NCBI GenBank assembly: GCA_963457665.1
Contig: OY735212.1
Coordinates: forward strand, 57,588,038-57,652,037
DNA from: Thysanoteuthis rhombus
Taxonomy: Eukaryota; Mollusca; Cephalopoda; Oegopsida; Thysanoteuthidae
Direction: 5' to 3'
DNA length: 64,000 nucleotides
How positions within the stretch are numbered: the stretch's first letter is position 1; the number at the start of each line of letters is the position of its first letter. The notes below the pieces were generated by a model, which saw nothing but the letters and a program-made list of their open reading frames with translations, made no database searches and was not told the DNA's origin. The translations under genes were made by a program, and so were the position numbers. Positions 36,311 to 49,125 of the stretch are shown in pieces.

Positions 36311-36887
36311 ATGGGAACAATTGACAAGTGAGATAAGAAAGTGACATTACTTTGTATCATGAGATCACAACACGTTTGTGCACATTTTACAAGGCCAGTG
36401 TTCAGAAACAAATCAGTATTAAAAAGTGAGGTAACAACCTTGGAAATGATTCTGAAGGTTATAATGTTGGTATTATGAAGAAAAATACTCAGACTGTATA
36501 TATTCAGGGACAGAAATGTTCGATTGAAAAAATGTTTTTAACATTGCCTCCATAACTACCAGCATTTGCAATATTTGCAGAAGTCAAATGTAAAAGATAT
36601 CCGCCCTTCATATTGAAAATGTTTACGAGATTTTCTTGTAGATGTTTAGACAACGGTTTCTTATTAATGGCCCTGTCACCTGCTTTGTCAGAACACAAAT
36701 ACCCGCCAGCTCTGATTCTGTTTACCTAAAGTTTGGTTTATCATTCAATAACACTTTGAAATACCAGGTTTATTCAGTAGATATGAAGTGCCTGACAGCC
36801 ATTTTTAGAGAGAAGAAAGAATTTTTGTCACTGAATTGTCTTTATATTGATAAAAGCAACAAAAGATCAATTTTGTTTGCCATGTTG
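36311..36887. other. No recognisable feature
   Basis: AT-rich; nothing identified. Confidence 0.5.
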
Positions 36888-37317
36888 GAATCTGTCAACC
36901 AAAACTGTAAACATAGGTCGCTTCAGTTTTCAAACTGGTCCCACGGACTTACAATGTATTTATGCATGTATTACACACACAGCCCAAACCAATGGTCCTA
37001 GAAGGTTGAAAATTCCAACATTTGCTCCTTATGTCTGGAGAAAACATGTTTTGTATTCAAATTCCTTCCCAAAATAGATTTTGAGTGGTGGGTTCACTTC
37101 ACAATGTAAGTTTATGGTAAATTGGTCCCCAGTTTATGTTGAGCTGCATTCATACATGTTTTTTTACTATTTTAGTGTGCAACAAAAGGCCAGAGCGGTA
37201 ACTTATTCATTGATCATTTTTTCTTCTAAATTTTAATTGATCATCCCTAAAATAGAATGCTGCCAAAACATTGGTCACATAATGGTTTCTATTGAGTGAC
37301 TAACTGGGCCTGTTTTT
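36888..37317 (-). repeat. Rep-A, full-length copy
   Basis: From gaatctgtcaaccaaaactg to tattgagtgactaactgggc. Confidence 0.87.
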
Positions 37318-37566
37318 ACTCTTTTCTGATTTTCCTCTTTTTATAAGAAGGTATGCATTAACAGACTTGTTTGTAACATTGTTGCTTATCTTTTAGAGAC
37401 AAATGAAATTTCAGAAAACACTTGGTTTATTTCAATCATTTTTTCTCCTACAAATCAAACAACATAAACACATATATTTTCCAATAATGAAAAGTTATAA
37501 AGTAAGTAAAGGTAAGTATTAAAATTTTTTTTTATACATTTGAAACCAAATTCAACAAGTTTTATT

Positions 37567-37665
37567 TGAAACTGTCACCAACTGTCAATATAGGTTTCTC
37601 GCAGTTTTTAAGTTGGTCCAGCTGGCTAACTGCGCATGTATCCTATGTACATCAATAGAGCAAGA
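37567..37665 (-). repeat. Rep-A, 3' fragment
   Basis: From gaaactgtcaccaactgtc to atgtacatcaatagagc; adjoins the next copy in the opposite orientation. Confidence 0.78.
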
Positions 37666-38150
37666 GGAGTCATGTGATCAATATCTTTTGGCAGCTTCCA
37701 TGCTGGGGTTGATTGATTAAAATTTTTTTCAAAAGCTTGATCAATAAGTTGCTTCTCTTGCTTCTTGCTGGGCAGTGATCACAAAAAAAAGTCTGAATTT
37801 TCAAAAAAAAAATTAAGCGATGCTAAATTGCATTAGCTTCCACTGCATGCTGAATGCCTTTTGTTAGACAGTGATCCTACATGAATGTTGCCGGATACCA
37901 TCTAATTGATCAGTTTAGGGTTAACTTGCAGTGCAAATTAAAACCTTCACAAAAACCTGCTTTGATGGGTATCTTAAAAAAAACAAAACAAAAGAAACAT
38001 TTTTCCCAAGACACAAGGAGTAAATGTTGAAAATGTTTGACCTGTAGCTCCATTAGAGTAGCCTATACATGCAAGACATATATAGCCAGCCAGACTAACT
38101 TAAAAACGGAAGAAATCTATTTTAACAGTTCTGATTGATGAACTCTAATA
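37666..38150 (+). repeat. Rep-A copy
   Basis: From agtcatgtgatcaatatc to gattgatgaactctaat. Contains an internal duplication around ggcagtgatca / agacagtgatcc. Confidence 0.83.
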
Positions 38151-38993
38151 CAATTTTATATATACTCTTGGCTTGGACATTGGTTGATAAGTTTGAAACA
38201 GGTTAGATATAAGTGTCCCCCATATGATGCAGTCCATTATGGTACAATTTGTGACATAAAGTGAATGGTTTGGTGTGCTTTGAATCCCAATACTTTTCTT
38301 ATCTGCTCCTATATAAAACAGTAAATAAAAGCAGGATTTCTCGTTGAAACCAAGAGCCTGATATTTAGGGCTGGGAGCTATTTCACTACACAGATAGCCA
38401 ATTTGAGGACAGAGCTGACACAACCTCCATCCCCTACAAAGAGGTAAAGTTAACTTTTTAAAAACTTTTTGAAAAAATTGAATTAATTTTTTTCAAAGTT
38501 TTTGACTATTGTAATGCTTTCGTCCAATTTATTTCATTTTTACACCAATGTTAGTTGTCTTTTTCCAATCACCTTTGGACAATCTGTCATTTTCCAATAT
38601 CAATACTAGAAACCTCCTAATTACTTGGACATTTTTAACTGAGTCATAAGGTGACGGTTCTAAGAATGGGAAAAATCTCATGCTGAGACCAGATTTAAAT
38701 AGGTCAACAGCATTTCCGAGAAATTAAGTGTCCCCAGAAATAGAGTGGCTAAAGAGAGAGAGAGAAATAGCATTCATAAGAAAGAAAGAAAGCTGTTATC
38801 TTGATAAGAGGGTGGATAATAAGAGAGAATAAGTGTTGATAAAGATAGAGAGATCCGATGAAGAGAGTGGGCAACAAGAGGGGAATATTTTTATTTTTTG
38901 TATCACACTACATCATATAATTCCTTTTCTAAAAATCAAGATAAAAAATAAAATACAAGAGAGCAGAAAAGAAAGAAAGCAGACTATATAGCA

Positions 38994-38995
<2 letters not shown>
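38151..38995. other. No recognisable feature
   Basis: Contains GA-rich sequence (38750-38880). Confidence 0.5.

Positions 38996-38996
<1 letters not shown>

Positions 38997-39050
<54 letters not shown>
38997..39050. repeat. (TA)n microsatellite
   Basis: About 54 bp of TA. Just after it, 39085-39140 (tttgtttattctattcac, atctagaccaa) resembles the SINE tail at 55665-55722. Confidence 0.9.
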
Positions 39051-39053
<3 letters not shown>

Positions 39054-39149
39054 GCAAAAATAGAATATATCGCTTAAATTCAGCCTTACTGACTGTCCAT
39101 TTTCTTTGTTTATTCTATTCACAACATCTAGACCAAGTGATATCATATA

Positions 39150-40050
39150 TACATATATATATATATATTTGTAACTTTTCTATTTTACAAGGAATTATGT
39201 GGCATTTCAGACAATATTTTTAAGTTCATTTTCGATGGGATTAACTTGAAAACTCAATCAGAAACAAATAGTTCTATTAGAGAAACAAATGCTAAAATTT
39301 CTTTTTAACTTTTTTCATATACATATGTATCAAAAGTTGTTTGCTTTTATTTTAGTATCTTTCATAGCCTTAAAAGCAGAGTTGTTAAAATAACATAAAT
39401 ACATTATTCTATATTCAAACCAATGTATTCAACAAATCATATATCTGAATGATGCCTATTATAGTTGCTTTTGCAAATATTGTACTTAATTATATTATTA
39501 AGAAGGATAATGCTGTAAGTCTTTACTGGGATTGAATTAACTTAGCATGGCATAGTTGAGGAGAAATGAATATAGGAATTACATTGATCCTCAAAGTGAG
39601 GCAGGGCCAGGTTGCCTTGAAAATCTGCATTTGATGCTGCTTTTCACCTGAACTTGAAAAGTGTCCTCTACCTCTAGAGGGAAATATTAAGATGTGTTGA
39701 AAGTAATTGCATTTTTCACATTCAGAAAGTAATAATGCTTTTTTTTAAAAAGGGATGAAAACAGAAACCAATAAACTTTAATTAAAGCCTATTTATCAAT
39801 AATGTAATAGCCATCACTATCAATGACAGCAGCCTAAGAGCAAAGTGATTTTCTTGCTTCCTTGTCAAAAAAGAGAGCAATAGTGAATACGTTGCTCTTT
39901 AAAGTCTCTATCTTTGTTCGGGTTTAACTGTACTAAATGCCATAAATGATTCACTGCTGGATAGAAAAGATGATGAATTAGATCCAGATGTCGTTTTGCA
40001 CCATTTAATTATGAATCTTATCTTTGTTGGTTGGCTCATAATTTCAAGCA
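39150..40050. other. No recognisable feature
   Basis: AT-rich; nothing identified. Confidence 0.5.
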
Positions 40051-40054
40051 GTGA

Positions 40055-40800
40055 AATATGTAACAACTTTCTGAACGCATAAATACGCGATTACTTTCTG
40101 AATGTATAAATACATAATTACTTCTTGAACACATAAATACATAATTACTTTCTGCACACGTAAATACATAATCACTTTCTGAACACGTAAATACATAATT
40201 ACTTCCTGAACGCATAAATACATAATCACTTCCTAAACATATAAATACATAATCACTTTCTGAACATGTAAATATATAATTACTTCCTGAATGCATAAAT
40301 ACATAATTACTTCTTGAACGCATAAATAAATAATTACTTCCTGAACATATAAATACATAATTACTTCCTGAACATATAAATACATAATCACTTTCTGAAC
40401 ATGTAAATACATAATTACTTCCCGAACGCATAAATACATAATTACTTCCTGAACACATAAATACATAATTACTTCCTGAACACATAAATACATAATCACT
40501 TTCTGAACATGTAAATACATAATTACTTCCTGAACGCATAAATACATAATTACTTCCTGAACACGTAGATGCATGATTACTTTTTGTACTTTCTTAACAA
40601 GTAAATACATAATTACTTTCTGAATACATAAATACATAATTTATATCTGAACACATAAATACATAATTACTTTCTGAATACATAAATACATAATTACTTT
40701 CTGAATACATAAATACATAATTTATATCTGAATGCATAAATACATAATTACTTTCTGAACATTTAAATACAGAATTATTTTCTCAACAAATAATACAATT
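40055..40800. repeat. 27-bp minisatellite, about 27 units
   Basis: The unit is about 27 bp: acttcctgaac, then (a/g)cataaatacataatt. Units vary at a few positions (cctgaacgc, tctgaacac, gaacatgta). Some units carry small changes and the array frays after 40620. 27 is divisible by three, so long frames repeating 9 residues (VFMCSGSNY type) are open on the minus strand. These are by-products. Confidence 0.93.
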
Positions 40801-41204
40801 ATTTTCTGAACAGCCAATAACATGACTATTCCAGCCAAGAGATGGGTCAACAGAAATATTTCTCATTCAAATGTCAACTGCCACTGGTATGTTATACCTT
40901 TTACAAGTATCTTGCTTTCAACAATAATCTAGGAGTGAGGACACGTTGACATTTGGCATTCAAAACATGGCAAATGCATTATAGCTAGTGTCAAGGAGAT
41001 GCAATGATGACTCTCAATCACTCAACCCTGGGAGATGGAAGCTATTGTTTGTGGAAGTGGATGCTCTCTTGTTTATCAGAAGTGATCCACGACTGATGAT
41101 GATAACAGCTACGGAATGGATGTTATTCCTCTGCTTACTCTTGGATAAAAAAGTGATACCTAGTGAGAGCATGCTGGTTGACTGTCTTGGATTTTTAATC
41201 ACGG
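40801..41204. other. No recognisable feature
   Basis: A 126-codon plus-strand frame from 40988 ends in the (CA)n run and has no family motif. Confidence 0.4.
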
Positions 41205-41620
41205 TTCCCCCCCAACAGACCGATTTAAACAGACTAGGTTATTCATGTGTTCTGACATTTATATTAATCTCTCCAGACTTAGTTCAATCCTTTCCATTCG
41301 TGATAGAAACTCAAAATTTTGCACACACACACACACACACACACATAAACACACACTCCCCTCAATGAGTAGGGGATACGTATGTTTTGTTTTTTTGAAA
41401 ATGCTCCTCCAATATGGGTTTTTAGATGGGGTTCAATATGCAATTTGAGTCTATGCTAAATTGGTCACTGATATGTGCCCACTTGTTACTTTTCCAAAAT
41501 TCAGACCTTTTCTAGTGATCACGGCTCAACACAAGGTTAGAGATGTAGCATTCATCGATTCCCCCCTTTTCCCAATTAATTTTTAATCAATCATCCCCAA
41601 CACTGCCTAATTTCCATTGG
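41205..41620 (-). repeat. Rep-A' copy
   Basis: Reverse orientation. The A' 3' part (agaaactcaaaattttgca, then ctcccctcaatgag) carries a (CA)n expansion at 41322-41343. The Rep-A 5' part follows (gttcaatatgcaatttgag, aattggtcac). Confidence 0.68.
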
Positions 41621-42010
41621 AATGTTAGTATTAATTTTCTCATTTCTCCAAAATAAATGGAAAGACGTCAATATTTAATTTCAATAAAAGCAGAATATTT
41701 GAGGCCCTTTATGTTTGCTCGAAGAGGGTTGATGTTTTAAAGACTGGTGAAGTGGGCTCATTGACAGGAGACTGAGATATGAAGTCAGTGCTGTTACATA
41801 ATAGAGTAAGAGAAATGAAGTACTTTGAATACTGAGCATCTGTCAGTTAACTTCTGTTTTCCTCTGTGCACTCCAGCAATTATAAGGAGACTGGCTGGTA
41901 AAGGCTAATAAACATTTCTCGTATATCATTCCTTTTTTACATAATCAGAAATTTATGTGAATTTTTATCCACGGAGATAGTCTTTTGGGTGTGCCAATTT
42001 CCAACACTAG

Positions 42011-42620
42011 TTGGGTTGGCCAAAACACAAGTTCTGTTTTTGTTATTTGACGGTATCAGAAGCGTTTAGTTTTGACTAACTTCATTCGAAAAGATCACTT
42101 TTAATTGGATTGCAATAGATGTTACATCAGCATTCATTGTAAAACAAATTTAGTCAATATTGGCGTATTTTTGGTTATTGATTTTAATAAAGATAGATGA
42201 CAATAAGCCCTATCACTGGCATATTTTGCCTTTTTGTTTTAAGAAAAGTAAAAGAATGTGACTCAAACTGAAAAAAAAGGATTTTCATAGTTTATGGAGA
42301 AGGTACTATAAGTGATTGAATGTATCCAAAGTGGTTTGCAAAATTGTGTGCTGGAGATTAATTTCTGAACAATGTTCCTAAGTCAGGTAGACGAATTAAG
42401 GTTGACAGCGATCAAATCCTGATATAACTTGAGAATAATCTATGTTATATGATTTGGAAGATAACCAACATACTTATTGTGTTCAGATCAAGCATCATTA
42501 TTTGCACCAGTTTGGTTACCTTAGGTGCTTTAATGTGTAGCTTCCACATAGATAGAATGAAAAAGAACAAATCAATTGTCTTTCCATAAGCAATTTGCTA
42601 CTTTTAAATGTAATAAAAGC
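42011..42620 (+). mobile_element. mariner element, 5' part, decayed
   Basis: Begins with a mariner-type terminal repeat, ttgggttggccaaaaca. It then encodes, across frameshifts, VYGEGTISD, PKWFAKLCAGD, KSGRR and HHYLHQFGYLRCFNV, LPHR, matching the N-terminal helix-turn-helix region of mariner transposase. A Rep-A copy starts at 42622 and no catalytic half was found after it. Confidence 0.82.
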
Positions 42621-42621
42621 A

Positions 42622-43030
42622 GATCTGGTTAGTTACTCAATAGAAACAGTCATGTGATCAACATCTTCTGGCAGTATACTTTGTTGTGGGTGATCTACTA
42701 TAAAATAGGAAAAAGGGATCTATGAATAAGTTACATCTCTCACATTTTATTGGGCTGTGATCACTAAAAAAATCAGGACCCAAACCAAGGGACCAATTTA
42801 GCATAAACTTACATTTGAAATTGAATCCCCCATTAGGAATAGATTCAGTGAGGGAATTATCAATAAAACAAAAAAAATGTCTTTTTCTAAACATAATAAT
42901 GACTAAATGTTTGAATTTTCAACCGTATAACTCGATTGGTGAAGCCTGCACGGTGATACGCAGATAGTCAGCTAGACTAACTTAAAAACTGAAGAAACCT
43001 ATGTTGACAGCTTTGGCTGATAGTTTCTGA
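42622..43030 (+). repeat. Rep-A, full-length copy
   Basis: From gatctggttagttactcaat to ttggctgatagtttctga. Confidence 0.87.
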
Positions 43031-43059
43031 GTTTTTTCTTCAACAGATTTGTGACGGGA

Positions 43060-43345
43060 TTCCTCTACTTTAAGTTCCTTCTGGAGAACCAGATGAATGA
43101 GTTCAACTAGATCCTATTTAATCCTATTCAGACCTCCTGAAAGCAGTAATCACATCTTGGCTGGGGGGGGGGGCTCCACTCATCCACCATATCTAGCAAT
43201 TATTGAACCTTCAAATTAACATTCATTCCAGTCTTTAAGGGATTCTCTGAATGAACTGAAAATTTCAATTCAGCAAAAAGCAACTAGAACATTTTTTCAG
43301 GGAATAAGATTATGAGGTTTCCTGAAATATGACAGCAGTTAGTGA
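43060..43345 (+). mobile_element. Possible LINE fragment
   Basis: Reads KAVITSWL, APLIHH and SLNELKISIQQKATRTFFQG, resembling the end of CR1/Jockey-type reverse transcriptases (YGAPLW..., IQ.KA.R). A similar short stretch occurs near 49215-49285. Weak. Confidence 0.35.
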
Positions 43346-43357
43346 AACAAAACAGTG

Positions 43358-43780
43358 AACAGGTCTGGTTAGTCACTCAATGGAAACAGTCATGCAACCA
43401 ACATCTTTTGGCAGCATGACCTGTTGGGGATGATCAATCAAAAAAATTTGAAAAAGGGGGATCATGGAAAAGGTTACTTCTCTCGCCTTTTTAGCGCGGT
43501 GATCACTAAAACGGATTTAATTTACAAAAGAACATGCAGACACAAACTAGGGGATCACTTTAGCTTAAATGAATATTGCATTGCAAATTGAACCCTCACT
43601 AAAACCTACTTAGTGAGGGGGGGGTAAAAATAAGAAAACATTTTCTGTTAACATAGCAAGGAGTGAATGCTTTAAATTCTCAGCCCTAAAGCTCCATTAA
43701 TATAGTCTGCATAGCCAGCCAGACAAGTTTAAACACATAGAAACCTATGTTTTGTCTATTAGTCAACAGTTTCTTATAAA
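43358..43780 (+). repeat. Rep-A, full-length copy
   Basis: From ggtctggttagtcactcaat to agtcaacagtttcttat. Confidence 0.87.
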
Positions 43781-43904
43781 TTCTTTTCAAAGTCTGTTAT
43801 TTTTACTTGATGAACCAAATAAACTTTTTGCAATATCCTTTGCCTACAGGTACTAAGAATAGCATAAGCTATGATCAATTCAGGCTTTTTCACTTTCATT
43901 TCAC

Positions 43905-45170
43905 AGACCTTTAAGCCTACTCAACTGCATCTACAAACTTTTCACAAAAATCACTCCCAATCAAATCACAAAAACACTTGATGAAAACCAACCACAGGAA
44001 TAAGCTGGCTTCAGAAAAAGCTACTCTATTATGGACTACCTGCATTCAATAAATCGGCTGGTAGAAAAAACAGCAGAATACAAGCTGCCGTTCACTGTAG
44101 CATTTATCAACTTCAAAAAGGCCTTTGACCCAGTGGAAATCCCTGTGGTCATGAGGGCCATTACTTTACAAGGTATAGACCCCATATATGTCAGAGTGCT
44201 GCAACATATGTACAATCACAGCAGCCTCTTTATCAGGCCACATAAAGACTCTAAACCCTTCTGGCTCCAAAAAGGAGTAAGACAAGGTGATACCAGCTCA
44301 CCCAAACCCTTCACAGCCTGCCTCAAGATGATCTTCCAAAACCTTGACTGGGGAACAAAGGAACAAAAATAGACAGCAAATATCTGAACAACCTTGGATT
44401 TGCAGATGACATTGCCCTTTTTGCAGAGAACCTACACAACCTTCAACTAATGCTGGATTAACTAAATGAAGAAAGCAAGAAAGTTAGCGTAAACATTAAT
44501 TTTTAGAATTTCATGTGCAACAACCACATTGGGAATAAGAACATAATGATCAAAATGGAAGATGCCAAACTGGAGAAAGTAGACCATTACATCTACCTAG
44601 GACAACAAATCTTCAAGACACCCAGGAAAGACAGAGAAATCAAACAAACAATCATTCTAGGATGGCAAGCCTTCAGCAGAGCAAGCTCAACCTTCAAAAA
44701 CAAGAAGATACCAATAATCCTAAAAAGAAGGGTATACAACCAATGTATCATCCCGATAGTCACTCATGGAGCTGAAACATGGAAACTAAGAGACAGACTC
44801 ACAAACTGAGAAGCATACAACATGCACACAAAAGAATCATGCTCAACTTCACATTGAGAGATCACAAGACGGCACAATATATCAGGGAGAAGACAGGAGT
44901 GAAGGACATCAAAGAATCCATTAAAAAACTCAAATGGCAATGGGCTGGTCATGTTCCAAGTATGACACACATCCACTGGACATCACGACTCACGACATGG
45001 ATCCCCAGAGACAACATGCACAAACGAGGCCAACAGAGTATTAGATGGAGAGATGAGCTAGACAAAGTCAGAAAGTACTGGCTTCGCAATACCCACAATA
45101 GAGAAATTTCGCAAATCCTGGAGAAAGGTCCATGTCCAATGACAACCAGTAAAAGACGGATGATGATGAA
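43905..45170 (+). mobile_element. RTE lineage 1 LINE, 3' 1.3 kb
   Basis: Starts inside RT at RPLSLLNCIYKLFTKI (the first residues decayed). It continues through FINFKKAFDPVE (near 44105), GVRQGDTSSPKPFTA (44274), the C-terminus HYIYLGQQI, IVTHGAETWKL and KLKWQWAGHV, to a gatgatgatgaa tail. A few frameshifts; better preserved than the 31890 copy in RT. Confidence 0.92.
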
Positions 45171-47374
45171 GTCATACAATAATTCACTATTTAAAAGGGA
45201 ATATTCCCTTGATTGGTTTTATCCCTAGGTTTGTATCTCTATTTCATTTGGAGAGTTTGGTTTTAAAACACGGTAAGTGCCATTTGAAAAAAAATGTATT
45301 TGATAAAACTAAAATCAAATTCTGGATTTTAATCTTATTGCAACCTTTTTATAGGTATGCAGTCTGTAATATAATAAAAAAAATGAAAATCCAGAATTTC
45401 ATGAAACACATTTTTTTTCTAAATGGCCGTGATCACATTTTAGAACCACACTCTTCATTTTCACATTTCTGGGGTTTTCTCTGTCCAAATTTTTCTCTTC
45501 ACAAAACTAATACAAATCAAATAATCAAATACATTTGATCTCAGAAACTTGCATTATATTTCAAACAGATTTAAAGACAAGTTGCTATCAATCAAACAGT
45601 TCAAACGTGATAATACATGGACATAGACGTATATTGATTCTTATTTATAAAGTGTACAAAAGAGTCAGTCAAGATATAATGAGTGTGCAAAAGTGCTTTC
45701 TGTTTGAAGACTGGCAAAACGTTTGATATAGATGGTATGATTCAAAGTATAGAAAGATGATCTATAAAAGACCAACCCTGGCATTGTAAACAACTTTGCT
45801 GCAATAACCTCCATACCAACTGCGCGAGATAAACAATTCCAATAATTAAAGCCAAGAGGGATATGTTTGGACCTGTTCCATGAAAACGTTTGCAGAACCT
45901 GCCTTTGGGGTCAGACTATGCCAAGAAAATCAAAATCCGTGAACAGTGAAAAACAAGGACTGAGTAACAGAGGCACTGAACTGTAATGAAAGTATTCTAG
46001 GAGAACCAGAAATGAGAAGATAAGTTTATGATCAATGAAAACACTTTTCTCCACTTTTTGTTTATATAACAGACAAACAGATTACACGTTTGTATAACAT
46101 TTTTGTCCGTCAGAGTCTCTTGCACTAGTACATAGATGAAGACATTTCCATGAAATTCCACAAACATACTTACTGGGATGTCTACTTTGTAAGATTTATT
46201 TATTTTTGGTGGATAGCCAATCTTTCCAGATTTTAAAAATAACTCGTTATCACAGTCAATAATTGAATAACTGTAGTGTAAAAATTTAAAGTCTTATAAA
46301 AAAAATTCCATTGAAAAATATGTATGATCAGGATAAATTCTATTGATGACATCACTTGAAAATTTCTTGAATAAGACAAATATCCAGATTCTGGAGAATA
46401 TTCACTCATCAAAAGAAGACCCCCAAAAAGTCAGAAAAGCTTCTTTTCCAAAATTTAGAAAGGGTCTAGTGGAGTGCTGTCGCCAATTTTCAAGTTTGTA
46501 GACAAAATGGTACGGCCAAAAGTGCTGGAACATAATCACAGGCACATTTTAAAAAAGGATTGTACGCTTAACCATCTTTGGTGACTGCACTTTTTCAACA
46601 AAATGCTAAACCATAATATCTTCAAATAATATCAGCATTCTTCTTCCCTATACTCAACCAGCTGTATTTGAGTCATAAGTCAAAACTAAACAAAGGAGAT
46701 TTCTCCTCAAATTTACTCATTTTAAAATATAATCAAATGAGGCAAAAGGGAGACAAGTTTGTTGATCATTCAAATTTTCATTGTAAAAATTTTTTAAAAT
46801 GTATCAAGTTTTAATTGCACAGATACTACAATTTTATTTCATTTCTAGTTATTATAAGAGGTCTTCAAAAAGGACTTTGTTTAATGCAAATCATAGATTC
46901 AGATCAAATTCACCTGAATTAAATTCTTGTCATCTCTTTTCTGTTTGCATGTTTAATTTGCAGCTATGTTAAGAGCTCATTGGAGAGAAAAATAACCAAG
47001 AAAAAAAGATTTTCTCAAAAGCTATTTTAATACTTGCAATACTGGGCAACTTTCATATTTTACGATTGAGTTGTTGACAAGTTTCAAAATGAAAATATCT
47101 CCCATGGACAATAAAATGATAATGTTTGTGAAATCTTCTGTGAAATGAGCCAGGCCATTTAATAATTTTGAATTCCATCGTTTTATTGATTTAGAATGAC
47201 ATTTTCTGCAAATTTTTATTCAAAGGTTTATGTTACATGATAATAAAAAATCAGGAGTGTAAATTTTTTATCACAAGCCTTCCATTTCATCATCAGATTC
47301 TTTTTTCTTTTTTTTTTTTGTTATAAAAGGGAAGTTTCTGGGAAGCTTGCACAAAATACACAAAATATTCAAAA
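45171..47374. other. No recognisable feature
   Basis: A 2.2-kb AT-rich stretch. 46430-46505 resembles the middle of Rep-B (gggtctagtggagtgctg, caattttcaagtttgta) but is too decayed to bound. Confidence 0.5.
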
Positions 47375-47730
47375 TATCCATACCTTGTATAAAAGAATCA
47401 CCATAGCAAACTCATTTACCAGAACTAAATTATCTGAAATAGATCTTTTATCTAAAATTATCTTTAAAAAAAAAAAATACTAGCACCAGATTGGAACATT
47501 GTTGGTTGGTTCATAAGGAGCATAGAGACCTGAAAAAAAACACTTTTTTGTCTTTTGAAAAAATTATATGGTGCCCAGTTGTGTACGCATGTAAATTTTC
47601 AAGGTTATAAACCCAAAAATATGACCAAGGGCACCTACAAATAGACAGGCAAAGAGAGAAGAATCTATGACCCACTTGGCTGGTCAGTTGGGCGGGTCAT
47701 TTGTGAGACTGTGGTGATCCAATAATAAAT
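47375..47730 (+). repeat. Rep-B MITE, full-length copy
   Basis: The left end is aaaagaatcaccatagc and the right end gactgtggtgatccaat. About 340 bp; a good reference copy. Confidence 0.88.
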
Positions 47731-48049
47731 AAGTTTAGTATTCAATTATGACATTAGATTGGGAAAATATTAGCTCAATCAATTTATTCAAAATAAATTA
47801 TAAAAATATCAACTCATTTTTATCATGCTTCATACTGTGAATATATATTTTTTTGAATTTAAAAAAATAAAATATAAATGATATTTTTTGTGGCCAGAAA
47901 AGCATAAATTGGAAAATATATCATCAATTGAACAATATTTGTTAAATGGAAACCAATGGAAAGATATTTGTTAATCTTCTCATTTAGACTTTATAAATAC
48001 ATCAGGCAACTCACAAGTAGATGAAGGTATGCAAAAAGAATTTTTTTTC

Positions 48050-48410
48050 CAGCTAAGTATACATTTTTATTTTCTGAAAGTTAAAAATGCAACTCAAATG
48101 CAATAGAAGATTTGTGCAGTTTATAGATGACTGCTATGAGTGATTGAATTTGTCTTTTGTGAAGTTTCATGACACTCCATGTTTAAGTAGTCCTCCTGAG
48201 GCTGACAGCAAACAAATGAAGACATTACTTGAGAATAATCAATGTTATACCATATGATGGACAGTCAACCTATACAGAAATTTTAAACCCGAAAAAAAAA
48301 TCTTGTACCAACTTGGTTGTATTAGATGCTCTTATGAGTAGCTTCCAAATGAGTTAAATGAGGAAAAATTACTGGACTATATTTGATGTTCCATTTTTGT
48401 AATAAGTTGT
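48050..48410 (+). mobile_element. mariner element fragment, decayed
   Basis: Similar to the copy at 42270-42600 over ttacttgagaataatcaatg, the ccaacttggttgtattag segment and gtagcttccaaatgag. It reads LYQLGCIRCSYE then LPNELNEEKLLD, the mariner pattern LHQLGYV...VPHELxEKNLLD. Terminal repeat not seen. Confidence 0.75.
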
Positions 48411-48784
48411 AACAAGCAATGAAAAGTGGATACTTAACGATGTAGAATAGCAGAGATCAAGAGACAAGAAAAACTAACCATTACTAACCGTACCAAAAGC
48501 CGGTCTTCTTCCAAAGAAGTTGATGCTAAGTACATGATGGAATTGGAAGGGAATCTTTTATCAGAACCTAGAGGTTTATGATAAACCAACTGATTGATTG
48601 AAACAAATACTGCTTCTAAAGGCTGCAATTGATAAAGAACATCTACAATTAGTTGAGAGAGGGTATAATATTCCATCAAGATAATTTTAGACTACACGCT
48701 TCTTTGGTGACCAGACAGGAATCGTTCTAGCTTTGCTTGGAAGTTTCCACATGTTTGCAATATTCACCAGATTTTTATTTATCA

Positions 48785-49125
48785 TATTATCAAATCACTG
48801 TGGGCCCATAAATGACCAGCAAATGGCCCGTCTGACCAACTAACCAGCCAAGTGGGCTACAGATTCTTCTCTCTTTGCTCATCTATTTGTCTGTTTGTTT
48901 TTAGCATTCCTATTCATATTTTTGAGGCTACAAGCTGAAAAACTTGCATAAGTACACTACTGAGTACCATCTAAGAACTTTTTTTGCTAATTTTTCAAAA
49001 AAGTGCTTTTTGAGGTTTCTACAGTTATTTTGGACCAACAATGCCCAATGTGCGAATATCTCTTTTGGGGGTGGGGATAATTAGTTTTTGTACATGCACA
49101 GGCAGATGTGATTCATTTATGCCAG
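48785..49125 (-). repeat. Rep-B MITE, full-length copy
   Basis: Reverse orientation, from aaatcactgtgggcccataa to gcagatgtgattcattta. Confidence 0.87.

Noticed and set aside
40036-40637. Minus-strand frames of 134 and 167 codons with 9-residue repeats
   Set aside because: Produced by the 27-bp minisatellite; two frames are open over the same bases.
40055-40800. CRISPR array
   Set aside because: There are no unique spacers; the units are contiguous tandem copies in an animal genome.
43801-43904. Continuation of the mariner element after the Rep-A copy at 42622
   Set aside because: No catalytic mariner motif (such as the YSPDL-type end) was seen after 43030; the sequence there looks LINE-like or unrelated.
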